A DNA stretch of 64,000 bases from Marivita sp. Its GTDB lineage: Bacteria; Pseudomonadota; Alphaproteobacteria; Rhodobacterales; Rhodobacteraceae. The notes below the pieces were generated by a model. It did no database searches and was not told the origin of the DNA. It was given only the letters and a program-made list of their open reading frames with translations. The stretch covers positions 1 to 64,000 of the forward strand of contig NZ_JAIPUT010000018.1 in the NCBI RefSeq assembly GCF_020055635.1, given 5' to 3'. Below, one piece after another: positions 9,781-17,829 of this stretch; position 1 is the first letter of the stretch; each line of letters starts with the position of its first letter. Both the position numbers and the translations under genes were made by a program.

Positions 9781-11716
9781 TCAGTTCTTTCGCGGCCTCG
9801 ACGATCCTGTTCTCGGTGATGCCGAAATGCGCATAAAGCGCCGGCGCCTTGGCCGATGCGCCAAAGCCCGTCATGCCGATGAACCGGTCTGTCGGACGCA
9901 GCCACCGCTCCCACCCGAATTTCAGCGCCGCCTCGATGGCGATGCGCGGGGCGTCTCCCAGAACCTGGGCCTGATAGGCGGCAGGTTGATCTTCGAACAG
10001 CTCCCAGCAGGGCATCGACACGACGGTTGTGCGGATGCCAAGCGGCGCCAGCGTCTCGCGCGCCTGCATCGCCAAACCGACCTCGGTGCCCGTGGCGATG
10101 AGGGTAAGGTCGCGGTCCTGTTCCGGCCCGGCCAGAACATACGCCCCGAAGCGCGTCAGGTTTTCCGATGTATCGCTGCGCACCTGATCTGCGTCCTGTC
10201 GCGACAGGGCCAGCATGGACGGGCCGTCCCCGGTTTCCAAGGCGATATGCCATGCCTCGCGTGTTTCCACGGCATCCGCAGGGCGAAACACCCGCATGTT
10301 GGGCATCGCGCGGTAGCCGGCCAGCGTTTCGACCGGCTGATGGGTCGGTCCGTTGCTGCCCACGCCGATCGAGTCGTGGCTGAAGGCAAAGAGAGCGGGC
10401 AACCCCATCAGCGCGGCCATGCGCATCGCAGGGCGTTCGTAATCGGCAAAGGCCAGATAGGTCACGTTGATCGGGCGCAACCCGCCATGGGCGGCGATGC
10501 CATCCACCATTGCCCCCATCAGGTGTTCGCGCACGCCGCAATGCACGTAGGTCCCTGCCCGGTTGGCCGGGGTAAAGGCCACGCGGCTGCGCTTGTGGTT
10601 GGTGGGCGCTTCGAGGTCGGCACAGAGCACGATCGATTCCGGCAAGACCCGGGTCAGGGCATCGCAGATATCGCCGGATGAGAGGATCGTGGCGCGCGGC
10701 TCTTCGCAGGATCCGGGTAAGGCATCGGCCCAACCAGTGGGCAAGGCACCGGTCATCCAGCGGGTGAACTCCTCCTTTTCAGGATGCGTCGCCAACCGTG
10801 CCATCCAGTCTGTTCGGGCCTGCGCGCCTTGGTCCATTGCACAGCGCCAATCGTCGTAGACCTCCTGCGGAACGTGAAAGGCCGTGTGCGGCCAGTTGCG
10901 TGCGGCGCGCGCCTCTTGGGTGTCCTCTACTGTCAACGGCGCGCTGTGACCGCCGCGCTGTCCTTGCAAGCGGGGAATGCCCCGCGCGATGGTCGTGCGG
11001 CAGGCGATCAGGGAAGGGCGCGGATCGGCCTTGGCCGCGGTGAGGGCGGTATCCACCGCATCGATGTCGTGCCCATCAACCGGCACCACATGCCAGCCTG
11101 CGGCCCTGAACCGCGCCGGTACGTCTTCGGAAATCGACAGCGCGGTGTCGCCATCATCGGTGATCTGGTTGTCGTCCCACAAGAAGGTCAATCGCCCCAG
11201 TTGCAGGTGCCCGGCAAGCGAAATCGCCTCTTGCCCCATGCCCTCCTGCAGGCACCCGTCGCCGACAAAGGCCCAGGTGCGGTGATTCACCAGATCGCGG
11301 CCAAATCGGGCGGCGAGCCGTTCCTCGGCCACGGCCATGCCGACCGCGCAGGCGATGCCCTGACCCAACAGACCGCTGGTGATTTCGATCCCCGCATCCT
11401 GTTCGATCTCGGGGTGGCCGGCGCAGACCGAATGCAGCGTTCGAAAGGATTTCAGCGCTTCGAGCGACACCTTTTCGTAGCCCGACAGGTGCAGCAGCGC
11501 ATAGAGCAGCATGGAGCCATGACCGTTCGACAGCACCACGCGGTCGCGGTCTGGCCAAAGCGGATCTTCAGGCGCGACCTTGAGATGGTTGGCGTAAAGC
11601 GTTGCGGCGATTTCGGCCATGCCAAGCGGTACGCCCTGATGGCCTTCGCCGGCCTTCCGGATCGCGTCGATGGCAAGAAACCGGATGGCGTCCGCCATAC
11701 TCTGAATGTTTGGCAT
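9770..11716 (-). CDS. tkt: Transketolase, full-length
   Basis: A thiamine-diphosphate enzyme moving two-carbon ketol units between sugar phosphates. The 648 residues cover all three domains. The cofactor motif GDGCLQEG...WDDNQI is intact, and the pyrimidine domain has FAFSHDSIGVGSNGPTHQPVE. E. coli-type transketolases have VGEDGPTHQP at this point, so the ED-to-SN change is a small deviation. The start at 11716 (MPNIQSMADAIRFLAIDAI) is one base after the stop of the DRL-like gene, indicating co-transcription. Its place beside a DXR-like gene and opposite a split transketolase suggests a dedicated catabolic role rather than the housekeeping pentose phosphate enzyme; this is inference. Confidence 0.9.
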   Translation of the reverse strand: MPNIQSMADAIRFLAIDAIRKAGEGHQGVPLGMAEIAATLYANHLKVAPEDPLWPDRDRVVLSNGHGSMLLYALLHLSGYEKVSLEALKSFRTLHSVCAGHPEIEQDAGIEITSGLLGQGIACAVGMAVAEERLAARFGRDLVNHRTWAFVGDGCLQEGMGQEAISLAGHLQLGRLTFLWDDNQITDDGDTALSISEDVPARFRAAGWHVVPVDGHDIDAVDTALTAAKADPRPSLIACRTTIARGIPRLQGQRGGHSAPLTVEDTQEARAARNWPHTAFHVPQEVYDDWRCAMDQGAQARTDWMARLATHPEKEEFTRWMTGALPTGWADALPGSCEEPRATILSSGDICDALTRVLPESIVLCADLEAPTNHKRSRVAFTPANRAGTYVHCGVREHLMGAMVDGIAAHGGLRPINVTYLAFADYERPAMRMAALMGLPALFAFSHDSIGVGSNGPTHQPVETLAGYRAMPNMRVFRPADAVETREAWHIALETGDGPSMLALSRQDADQVRSDTSENLTRFGAYVLAGPEQDRDLTLIATGTEVGLAMQARETLAPLGIRTTVVSMPCWELFEDQPAAYQAQVLGDAPRIAIEAALKFGWERWLRPTDRFIGMTGFGASAKAPALYAHFGITENRIVEAAKELTGR

Positions 11717-11717
11717 G

Positions 11718-13058
11718 TCAGTTGTCCAGCATGCTGTTCTGTTCGGTCCGCAGGCTGTGAATGTCGAGGTCATCGACCACGTCGACGTCATCCAGCGTCA
11801 CGATCTGGTCGCGCTTGATTGCGCGCCTGAGTTTGACGTGGTGGGCCAATCCGATGGGCAAAGCCTGCAACGCGGCGGCCTGGGAGGCGGGGATCGCCTT
11901 GGCCCAGACCTTGTAGCCGCCTTCACCATCCAGCATCTCGCCCGCCGCGAAATCGCCTTTGGCCGTCGCCACGGCATCGGCGCGGTAGCGTTTCGACACA
12001 CCGGTCGGTTCATGGCGCAGGGCTGCCGACAGGACCGAGACCGACGTCTCCAACCCGATAAGGTGAAACGGCCGCCACATGCTGCCGTACCAGCCGGATG
12101 TGTCCGTCATCAGCCCGTATTGGTTGAAACACTGGCGGGTGTATTCATTGGGAGCCCGGAAGGTGACGAACATCCCGTATTGGATGTTGTTCTGCACGAC
12201 GCGCCCATCGGGTTCGCGGCTTGCGGCGATATCGACGATGCCGGTCTTTTCCAGGCGTCCGCCCTCGCTGGCCGGCTTGAACACGTCGGCCAGGTCGTGA
12301 AGCCCGGCGGGAGGAAATGCCAGCCCGTCGCTGGGACAGTCCATCCCGGTCGCATTGGCGACGGCGGCCATTTCGATGGCGGCCTTGGTGCCGTCGGTAA
12401 AGGAGTTGTACATCTTGGGATTGAAGTCTCCGGATGCCACCTGTTCCTCGGTAAAGTCGAAATAGTCCCAGACCGTGTCCGGTGTCGAATAGCGGTAGCT
12501 TGGGCAAAAATTCATGCCCTTTCCGGCCGCGACAAGTTCGAACCCGCAGGCATGGACCCAATCGACCAGTTCGCAGATCGCTGCCGGCTGATCGCCATAG
12601 GCCATGGAATACACCACGCCCGCCTGTTCGGCGCGGGCGGCGAGGACCGGGCCGCACATCACGTCGGCCTCGACGTTGACCATGATGACGTGTTTGCCCG
12701 CGTCTATGGCGCCAAGCGCGTGGCGCACGCCCGCGATGGGGTGGCCGGTCGCTTCGATGATGACTTCGATTTCGGGGCAGGCGAACAGGCTTGCTGCGTC
12801 GTCGGTCACATGGGTGGCTCCGGATGCGACGGCCCTGGTCAGCGAGGGCGCGGAATACCGGTCTTCCTCCCAATGCACACGGGCCAGCGAGGCCTGTGCC
12901 CTGGACACGTCCAGATCGGCGATTCCGACGATGTGATAGCCGGGAATGTGTCTGGCCTGGGCAAGGATCATGGATCCGAACTTGCCTGCGCCGATCAGCC
13001 CGATCCTGACGGGAGTGCCTTGGGCGGTACGGGCAGCCAGCAGTGCGGACAGGTTCAT
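11718..13058 (-). CDS. DXR-like (DRL-type) NAD(P)-dependent oxidoreductase with SAF domain
   Basis: A 446-residue protein with an N-terminal homoserine-dehydrogenase-like Rossmann domain (RIGLIGAGKFGSMILAQA, residues about 19-36), a central catalytic part (VNVEADVMCGP; AAGKGMNFCPSYR; SFTDGTKAAIEMAAVANATG) and a C-terminal SAF domain (about residues 365-440, AGEMLDGEGGYKVWAK). From memory this architecture and wording match Brucella DRL, which replaces DXR in converting 1-deoxyxylulose 5-phosphate to methylerythritol phosphate. Whether this homologue does that reaction or a related ketose-phosphate rearrangement is unknown. It heads a two-gene operon with transketolase. The start at 13058 follows an AAGGGGA site. 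Confidence 0.75.
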   Translation of the reverse strand: MNLSALLAARTAQGTPVRIGLIGAGKFGSMILAQARHIPGYHIVGIADLDVSRAQASLARVHWEEDRYSAPSLTRAVASGATHVTDDAASLFACPEIEVIIEATGHPIAGVRHALGAIDAGKHVIMVNVEADVMCGPVLAARAEQAGVVYSMAYGDQPAAICELVDWVHACGFELVAAGKGMNFCPSYRYSTPDTVWDYFDFTEEQVASGDFNPKMYNSFTDGTKAAIEMAAVANATGMDCPSDGLAFPPAGLHDLADVFKPASEGGRLEKTGIVDIAASREPDGRVVQNNIQYGMFVTFRAPNEYTRQCFNQYGLMTDTSGWYGSMWRPFHLIGLETSVSVLSAALRHEPTGVSKRYRADAVATAKGDFAAGEMLDGEGGYKVWAKAIPASQAAALQALPIGLAHHVKLRRAIKRDQIVTLDDVDVVDDLDIHSLRTEQNSMLDN

Positions 13059-13140
13059 GGGAGTCCCCTTCGGTTCGTTTGTTCGGGGACAGGATACCGG
13101 TGCGACAGGCATGGAAACCATCATGAATTCGAGGGAAATT

Positions 13141-13157
13141 GTTAAGCTCTGCTAAAC
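13141..13157. promoter_or_regulatory. Imperfect palindrome in the drl-like/split-transketolase control region
   Basis: GTTAAGC-TCT-GCTAAAC is a 7+3+7 inverted repeat with one mismatched pair in the 185-nt divergent region. The nearby LysR regulator (16806-17789) or the GntR could bind here; which one is not visible. No exact TGGTATACCA site lies in this region. Confidence 0.35.
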
Positions 13158-13243
13158 AGTCATTAACGATTTCCCGCTTGTCGCACTCCGCCCATTGCAG
13201 CGACTTTCAGACAAGCCAGAGCCCAAGGAGGCAGGAGACCGGT

Positions 13244-14095
13244 TTGCCCAATCGCAGCGAAACACGTGCAACCAATGTCAGCCTGGCCCGGCGCGCCTGG
13301 GCGATCCGCCGCTATGCGCTGCAGATGGCCGAGGTGCAGGGACAGGGCTATATCGGTCAGGCGCTTGGTGTCGCGGATGTGCTGGCGACCTCGTATTTCC
13401 ACGCGATGAATTATCGCGCCGACGATCCCGAATGGGAGGGGCGCGACAGGTTCTACCTGTCCATCGGTCATTATGCGATTGCCCTTTATGCGGCGCTGCT
13501 CGAGGCCGGTATCCTGCCGGAGGACGAGATCGAGACCTACGGCATGGATGACAGCCGGATGCCGATGTCCGGCATGGCGGCCTATACGCCGGGGATGGAG
13601 ATCACGGGCGGGTCGTTGGGCCAAGGTCTGGGCATCGCGGTGGGCGCGGCTCTTGGGCTCAAGCGCAAGGCGTCCGGGTCGTTTGTCTACAACATGTTGT
13701 CCGATGGCGAACTGGGCGAAGGATCAACTTGGGAAGCGGTCATGTCGGCAGTGCAATGGAAGCTGGACAACCTGATCGCCATTGTCGATTTCAACAACCA
13801 GCAGGCGGATGGCCCGACGCTCGATGCGCTGGCCACGCCGGAGGAAGCACCGAAATGGCGGGCTTTTGGATGGTACGCGCAAGAGGTTGACGGCAATGAC
13901 CTGACAGCTCTGGTTCAGGCCTTCGACAAAGCCCGCAACCATCCCGATCGGCAGCCGCGCGTGATCATCTGCCATACCAAGATGTGCAAGGGCATCCCCT
14001 TTCTGGAGGACCGGGAAAGCACGCATTTCATCCGGGTCGAGGCAGACGAATGGGCCAAGGCGATTGCGCTTCTTGACGAGGATAAACCGCTATGA
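13244..14095 (+). CDS. Transketolase N-terminal (ThDP-binding) subunit
   Basis: Pyrophosphate-domain half of a two-subunit transketolase. I place the start at the TTG at 13244 because a perfect AAGGAGG lies 12 nt upstream (13225-13231) and the family N-terminus (LARRAWAIRRYALQM) follows shortly; an upstream ATG at 13139 would add 35 unlikely residues. This gives 283 residues. ThDP motifs are recognisable (GSLGQGLGIAVGAALG; SDGELGEGSTWEA...DFNNQQ), but the first glycine of GDG is replaced by Ser153. The stop overlaps the C-terminal subunit start (ATGA). Split transketolases of this kind are known for catabolism of unusual sugar phosphates, such as apulose 4-phosphate and sulfofructose; the substrate here is unknown. 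Confidence 0.85.
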   Translation: MPNRSETRATNVSLARRAWAIRRYALQMAEVQGQGYIGQALGVADVLATSYFHAMNYRADDPEWEGRDRFYLSIGHYAIALYAALLEAGILPEDEIETYGMDDSRMPMSGMAAYTPGMEITGGSLGQGLGIAVGAALGLKRKASGSFVYNMLSDGELGEGSTWEAVMSAVQWKLDNLIAIVDFNNQQADGPTLDALATPEEAPKWRAFGWYAQEVDGNDLTALVQAFDKARNHPDRQPRVIICHTKMCKGIPFLEDRESTHFIRVEADEWAKAIALLDEDKPL

Positions 14096-15135
14096 CGATC
14101 CCCGCATCCTCGCGCCGCAAATCGAAATACTCGCCCCGCACGCCTGCAAGCGGAGAACGGGTCGCCACCAGTGCGATGATTGCGTCGCTGGATGCCGAAG
14201 GACGCGAGACCATCGCGGCGCCGTTCGGGCATGCGCTGGCCGATCTGGCAAGATCGCGCGAGGACATTGTCGGCCTGTCCGCAGACCTGTCCAAATACAC
14301 CGACCTGCACGTTTTTGCCGAAGCGTACCCGGACCGCTTTTATCAGATGGGCATGGCCGAGGCGTTGCTGATGTCTGCTGCCGCCGGTCTGGCGCGCGAA
14401 GGGTTTGTGCCCTTCGCCACGACCTATGCGGTGTTCGCGTCACGCCGCGCCTATGACTTCATCGCGATGGCGATTGCCGAGGAAGACCTGCCGGTCAAGA
14501 TATGCTGCGCCCTGCCGGGGCTGTCCACCGGGTACGGGCCAAGCCATCAGGCGACCGAAGACCTGGCCATCATGCGGGGCATGCCGAACCTGACAGTGCT
14601 GGACCCCTGCGATGCCGTGGAGATCGACCAGGCGACCCGCGTGATCGCCGACACCCCCGGCCCGGTCTACATGCGGCTGTTGCGCGGCAAGGTGCCGAAT
14701 GTGCTGGGCGAATACGGCTACCGGTTCGAATTGGGCAAGGCGCAGATGATCCATGACGGGTCGGACGTGCTGATCATCTCGTCAGGGTTCATGACGATGC
14801 GCGCGCTGGATGCGGCCAAGGCGCTTGCCGCTGACGGCGTGTTCTGCGCGGTGCTGCATTCACCGACGATCAAACCGCTGGACGTGGAAACGATCTGTGC
14901 CGAAGCCGCCAAGGGCGGGCGGCTTGTCGTGACGGCAGAGAACCATTCGATCACCGGCGGTCTGGGAGAGGCGGTTGCTGGCGCGCTGATGCGGGCGCAG
15001 GTGCATGTGCCGTTCCGGCAGATCGCCTTGCCGGATGAATTTCTCGACGCGGGCGCGCTGCCGACCCTGCACGACCAGTATGGCATCACGGTCGAACGGA
15101 TCGCGGCCCGGATCAAGGCATGGTTGGAGGACTGA
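14092..15135 (+). CDS. Transketolase C-terminal subunit
   Basis: Pyrimidine-binding plus C-terminal domain half of the split transketolase, 347 residues. The catalytic glutamate is in MGMAEALLMSAAAG, and LSTGYGPSHQATED replaces the GEDGPTHQP stretch of one-chain enzymes. The first 45 or so residues before the domain (SSRRKSKYSPRTPASGER) are basic and low in complexity. It overlaps the N-terminal subunit gene by 4 nt, so the two chains are probably made in equal amounts. The dehydrogenase gene begins 1 nt after its stop. Confidence 0.87.
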   Translation: MTIPASSRRKSKYSPRTPASGERVATSAMIASLDAEGRETIAAPFGHALADLARSREDIVGLSADLSKYTDLHVFAEAYPDRFYQMGMAEALLMSAAAGLAREGFVPFATTYAVFASRRAYDFIAMAIAEEDLPVKICCALPGLSTGYGPSHQATEDLAIMRGMPNLTVLDPCDAVEIDQATRVIADTPGPVYMRLLRGKVPNVLGEYGYRFELGKAQMIHDGSDVLIISSGFMTMRALDAAKALAADGVFCAVLHSPTIKPLDVETICAEAAKGGRLVVTAENHSITGGLGEAVAGALMRAQVHVPFRQIALPDEFLDAGALPTLHDQYGITVERIAARIKAWLED

Positions 15136-15136
15136 C

Positions 15137-16024
15137 ATGGCAGGTACCGCGATCATCGGACTGGGGGCGATGGGGCAGGGCATGGCCCGCAACATCCTGG
15201 CGGCTGGAATCCCTCTCAGCGGTTTCGATCTGTCGCCCGACGCGCGTGGCAGATTTGCCAAGGCCGGCGGGCGCACCGGGGACGACGCGGCGGATTTGGT
15301 CGCGGACTGTGACTTGCTGTTGGTGATGGTGGCAACGGCGGCCCAGGCCGAGGCGGCGTTGTTTGGCGGTGTCACGGATGCACTTGCGCCCGGTGCGGTG
15401 GTGATCCTGTCCTCGACCGTGGCCCCGTCCGAAGCGCGCGCGATTGCGGCGCGATTGAACGATGCAGGGCACGTGATGCTGGATGCGCCGGTCTCCGGTG
15501 GGCAGGTCGGGGCCGAGAGCGGTACGTTGACGATCATGGCGTCAGGACCGCCAGCCGCGTTCGAGCGCGCCGATGCGCTGCTGGCGGCGGTGTCGAAAAA
15601 GGTGCACCGGCTGGGCGACGAACCGGGCATGGGCGCGACCTACAAGGTGGTGCATCAACTGGCCGCCGGGGTGCATCTCGTGGCGGCCGCCGAGCTGATG
15701 GCCTTTGGGGCCAAGGCGGGGTGCGATCCGCAAACGCTTCTGGATATCGTCTCAAGCTCTGCCGGGCAAAGCTGGATGATGGACGACCGCGTGCCGCGCA
15801 TGATGCAGGTCGATCCGGTGGCTACCTCGACCGTCGATATCTTCATCAAGGATTTGGGCCTCGTGGTTCAATCCGCGCGCGACAGTGGCGTGCCGGTCCC
15901 GCTGGCTGCGGCAGCTTACCAGATGATGGTGGGCGCCGGTGGCATGGGGCTGGGTCGTCATGACGACAGCGCCGTGATCCGCGCCTACGAGGCGCTGACC
16001 AACTGCAAGGTTACCGAAAGCTGA
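15137..16024 (+). CDS. 3-hydroxyisobutyrate/L-threonate dehydrogenase-like protein
   Basis: A 295-residue NAD(P)-dependent beta-hydroxyacid dehydrogenase: Rossmann motif IIGLGAMGQGMARNIL at the start, substrate motif LDAPVSGGQVGAESGTLTIMASG, catalytic lysine in GATYKVVHQL. The LTIMASG wording matches L-threonate dehydrogenase (LtnD) rather than tartronate semialdehyde reductase, and it is a paralogue of the ltnD gene near 49 kb. The start at 15137 lies 1 nt after the transketolase stop, and upstream in-frame codons would run inside that gene. With no tetronate kinase in this operon, the true substrate is probably another 3-hydroxy sugar acid. Confidence 0.82.
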   Translation: MAGTAIIGLGAMGQGMARNILAAGIPLSGFDLSPDARGRFAKAGGRTGDDAADLVADCDLLLVMVATAAQAEAALFGGVTDALAPGAVVILSSTVAPSEARAIAARLNDAGHVMLDAPVSGGQVGAESGTLTIMASGPPAAFERADALLAAVSKKVHRLGDEPGMGATYKVVHQLAAGVHLVAAAELMAFGAKAGCDPQTLLDIVSSSAGQSWMMDDRVPRMMQVDPVATSTVDIFIKDLGLVVQSARDSGVPVPLAAAAYQMMVGAGGMGLGRHDDSAVIRAYEALTNCKVTES

Positions 16025-16056
16025 CGCGGGCGACAGCCGCACATGGGAAAGACAAC

Positions 16057-16809
16057 ATGAAACTACTGGACGGACAAACCGCGATCATCACCGGCGCTGC
16101 CAGCGCGCGTGGGCTGGGCAAGGCCATGGCCAGCCTTTTCGCGGCACATGGCGCGCGGATTGCGATCCTCGATCTGGATGCGGCGCAGGCCGAGGATGCC
16201 GCCGCCGATATCGGTGACGGCCACATGGGGCTGGCATGCGATGTGACGCGCAAGCAGGATTGTGACGAGGCTGTCGCCACGGTGCTCGAAGCTTTCGGTC
16301 AGATCGACATCCTGGTGAACAATGCGGGCATCACGCAACCGCTCAGGATCATGGACATCACGCACGAGAACTACGACGCGGTGCTGGATGTGAACCTGCT
16401 GGGCACCCTGAACATGAGCCAGTCCGTGATCCCGCACATGCGCGGTCGCAAATCCGGCAAGCTGATCAACATGTCCTCCGTGTCGGCGCAGCGCGGAGGC
16501 GGGATTTTCGGTGGCCCGCATTATTCGGCGGCCAAGGCGGGCATCTTGGGTCTGACCAAGGCGATGGCGCGCGAGCTTGCGCCTGACGGCATCCGGTCGA
16601 ACGCGATCTGTCCTGGGTTCATTGCCACCGACATCACGGGCGGTAAGCTGACACCCGAGATGATGGACCAGATCCTTGGCGGCATCCCGATGGGCCGCGC
16701 GGGCGAGGCGTCGGATGTGGCGGGCTGTGCGCTGTTCCTGGCGTCCGAGCTTTCGGCCTATGTCACCGGATCGGAAATCGATGTGAACGGGGGATCACTG
16801 ATCCACTAG
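16057..16809 (+). CDS. SDR-family dehydrogenase/reductase
   Basis: A 250-residue classical short-chain dehydrogenase. The cofactor motif is TGAASARGLGKAMA near residue 13, which departs from TGxxxGxG by an Ala-Arg insertion. NNAG is at about residue 88, catalytic Ser in NMSSVSAQ, and Tyr-x-x-x-Lys in HYSAAKAG near residues 158-162. It is the last gene of the split-transketolase operon, 32 nt after the dehydrogenase gene. The end ICPGFIATDITGGK resembles sugar-alcohol and 3-oxoacyl reductases. Role is inferred only as oxidation or reduction of a sugar intermediate of this locus. Confidence 0.82.
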   Translation: MKLLDGQTAIITGAASARGLGKAMASLFAAHGARIAILDLDAAQAEDAAADIGDGHMGLACDVTRKQDCDEAVATVLEAFGQIDILVNNAGITQPLRIMDITHENYDAVLDVNLLGTLNMSQSVIPHMRGRKSGKLINMSSVSAQRGGGIFGGPHYSAAKAGILGLTKAMARELAPDGIRSNAICPGFIATDITGGKLTPEMMDQILGGIPMGRAGEASDVAGCALFLASELSAYVTGSEIDVNGGSLIH

Positions 16810-17789
16810 GGTTCTGCCCCGACCAGCTGTCCGCCGTCAAATTTCAGGTTCCGAACGGTCAGCCCGTGGTGATCAAGGATGTCGCGCACCTGACCGGAAT
16901 GGGCTGTCGCGGCGTCCTCCAGCCAATCGAGAAAGAGCCTCACGGCACGGCGGTTCAGATACCGTGCGGGGCAGATCGCCCAGTAGGACGGGAAGGTCAG
17001 AACCGGATTGGCGGGCAGCACGGGGACAAGTCGTCCCTCGGCCACTTCGGGCAGGGCGAGGGCCAGCGATTCCAGGACGATCCCGGCCCCGTCGAGGGCA
17101 AGCTGCAACGCCATGGAGGACCGGTCCATCAGGATGGACTTGCGGTTGCCCTGCGTTTCGATCCCGTTGTGATAAAGCCAGAAATCCCACTGGCACAAGG
17201 CGCGCGCGCTGTCGATCAGGCGTGCCTGATCCAGCAGGGCACCCGCGTCATCAGAGAAGGCCAGCCCGGCAAGATACTCGGGGCTGCACAGCGGCAGCAC
17301 GTGATCCGGCACCACGGCCCGCGCATGAAGGCCCTGCCAGTCGCCGGCCCCATAGCGGATATCGAGGTCCATCACCTCGCGTTCGAAATCGGTCGGATCC
17401 GGCGCCGCATCGACACGCAGGTCCCAATCCGGGTGCCGGGCGACGAAATCGGCCAGCCGGGGGCCCAGCCAACGGACCCCGAAGCTGGGTGTGACACGCA
17501 GGTTCAGGCGATGCGTTTCGCGGGTCTTGCCAAGGTGACGCCCTGCGTCGCGCAACAGCCGCAACGCGGTTGTCGAGGATTGGAACAGCTGTTCCCCTTC
17601 CAGCGTCAGGCTGAGCACACGCCCGTTGCGCCGGAACAGCTTGACCCCAAGCCGTTGTTCCAGAAGCTTGACCTGCTGGCTGACCGCGGACGGAGAGACC
17701 GACAGTTCCTCTGCGGCGCGGGTGATCGTCCCACGCCGCGCAACGGCTTCGAAATAGAGATATGCGTTCAGGTTCGGGGTCACTGACAT
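16806..17789 (-). CDS. LysR-family transcriptional regulator (GcvA-like)
   Basis: A 327-residue LysR regulator. The helix-turn-helix is at residues about 5-65 (GTITRAAEELSVSPSAVSQQVKLLEQRLGVKLFRR), and the effector domain reads like the GcvA subgroup (VTPSFGVRWLGPRLADFVARHPDWDLRV). The start at 17789 follows the upstream hydrolase gene by 40 nt on the same strand, so it may be the third gene of gntR-hydrolase-lysR. It converges on the SDR gene, and the two stop codons share the palindrome CTAG. A plausible target is the divergent drl-like/split-transketolase promoter at about 13.1 kb; this is inference. Confidence 0.88.
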   Translation of the reverse strand: MSVTPNLNAYLYFEAVARRGTITRAAEELSVSPSAVSQQVKLLEQRLGVKLFRRNGRVLSLTLEGEQLFQSSTTALRLLRDAGRHLGKTRETHRLNLRVTPSFGVRWLGPRLADFVARHPDWDLRVDAAPDPTDFEREVMDLDIRYGAGDWQGLHARAVVPDHVLPLCSPEYLAGLAFSDDAGALLDQARLIDSARALCQWDFWLYHNGIETQGNRKSILMDRSSMALQLALDGAGIVLESLALALPEVAEGRLVPVLPANPVLTFPSYWAICPARYLNRRAVRLFLDWLEDAATAHSGQVRDILDHHGLTVRNLKFDGGQLVGAEP

Positions 17790-17829
17790 GCAAAGGGGCG
17801 CCGCCGCGCCAAGGAGCGATGATGCGTCC

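Noticed and set aside
13139-13243. ATG at 13139 as the start of the split transketolase N-terminal subunit
   Set aside because: The extra 35 residues do not resemble the family, there is no ribosome site, and the region holds the divergent promoter; the TTG behind AAGGAGG fits better.
9770-15135. Two transketolase genes as possible duplication with one decaying copy
   Set aside because: One is a full single chain and the other an intact two-subunit type with clean ATGA coupling; both keep core motifs, so neither looks like a pseudogene.
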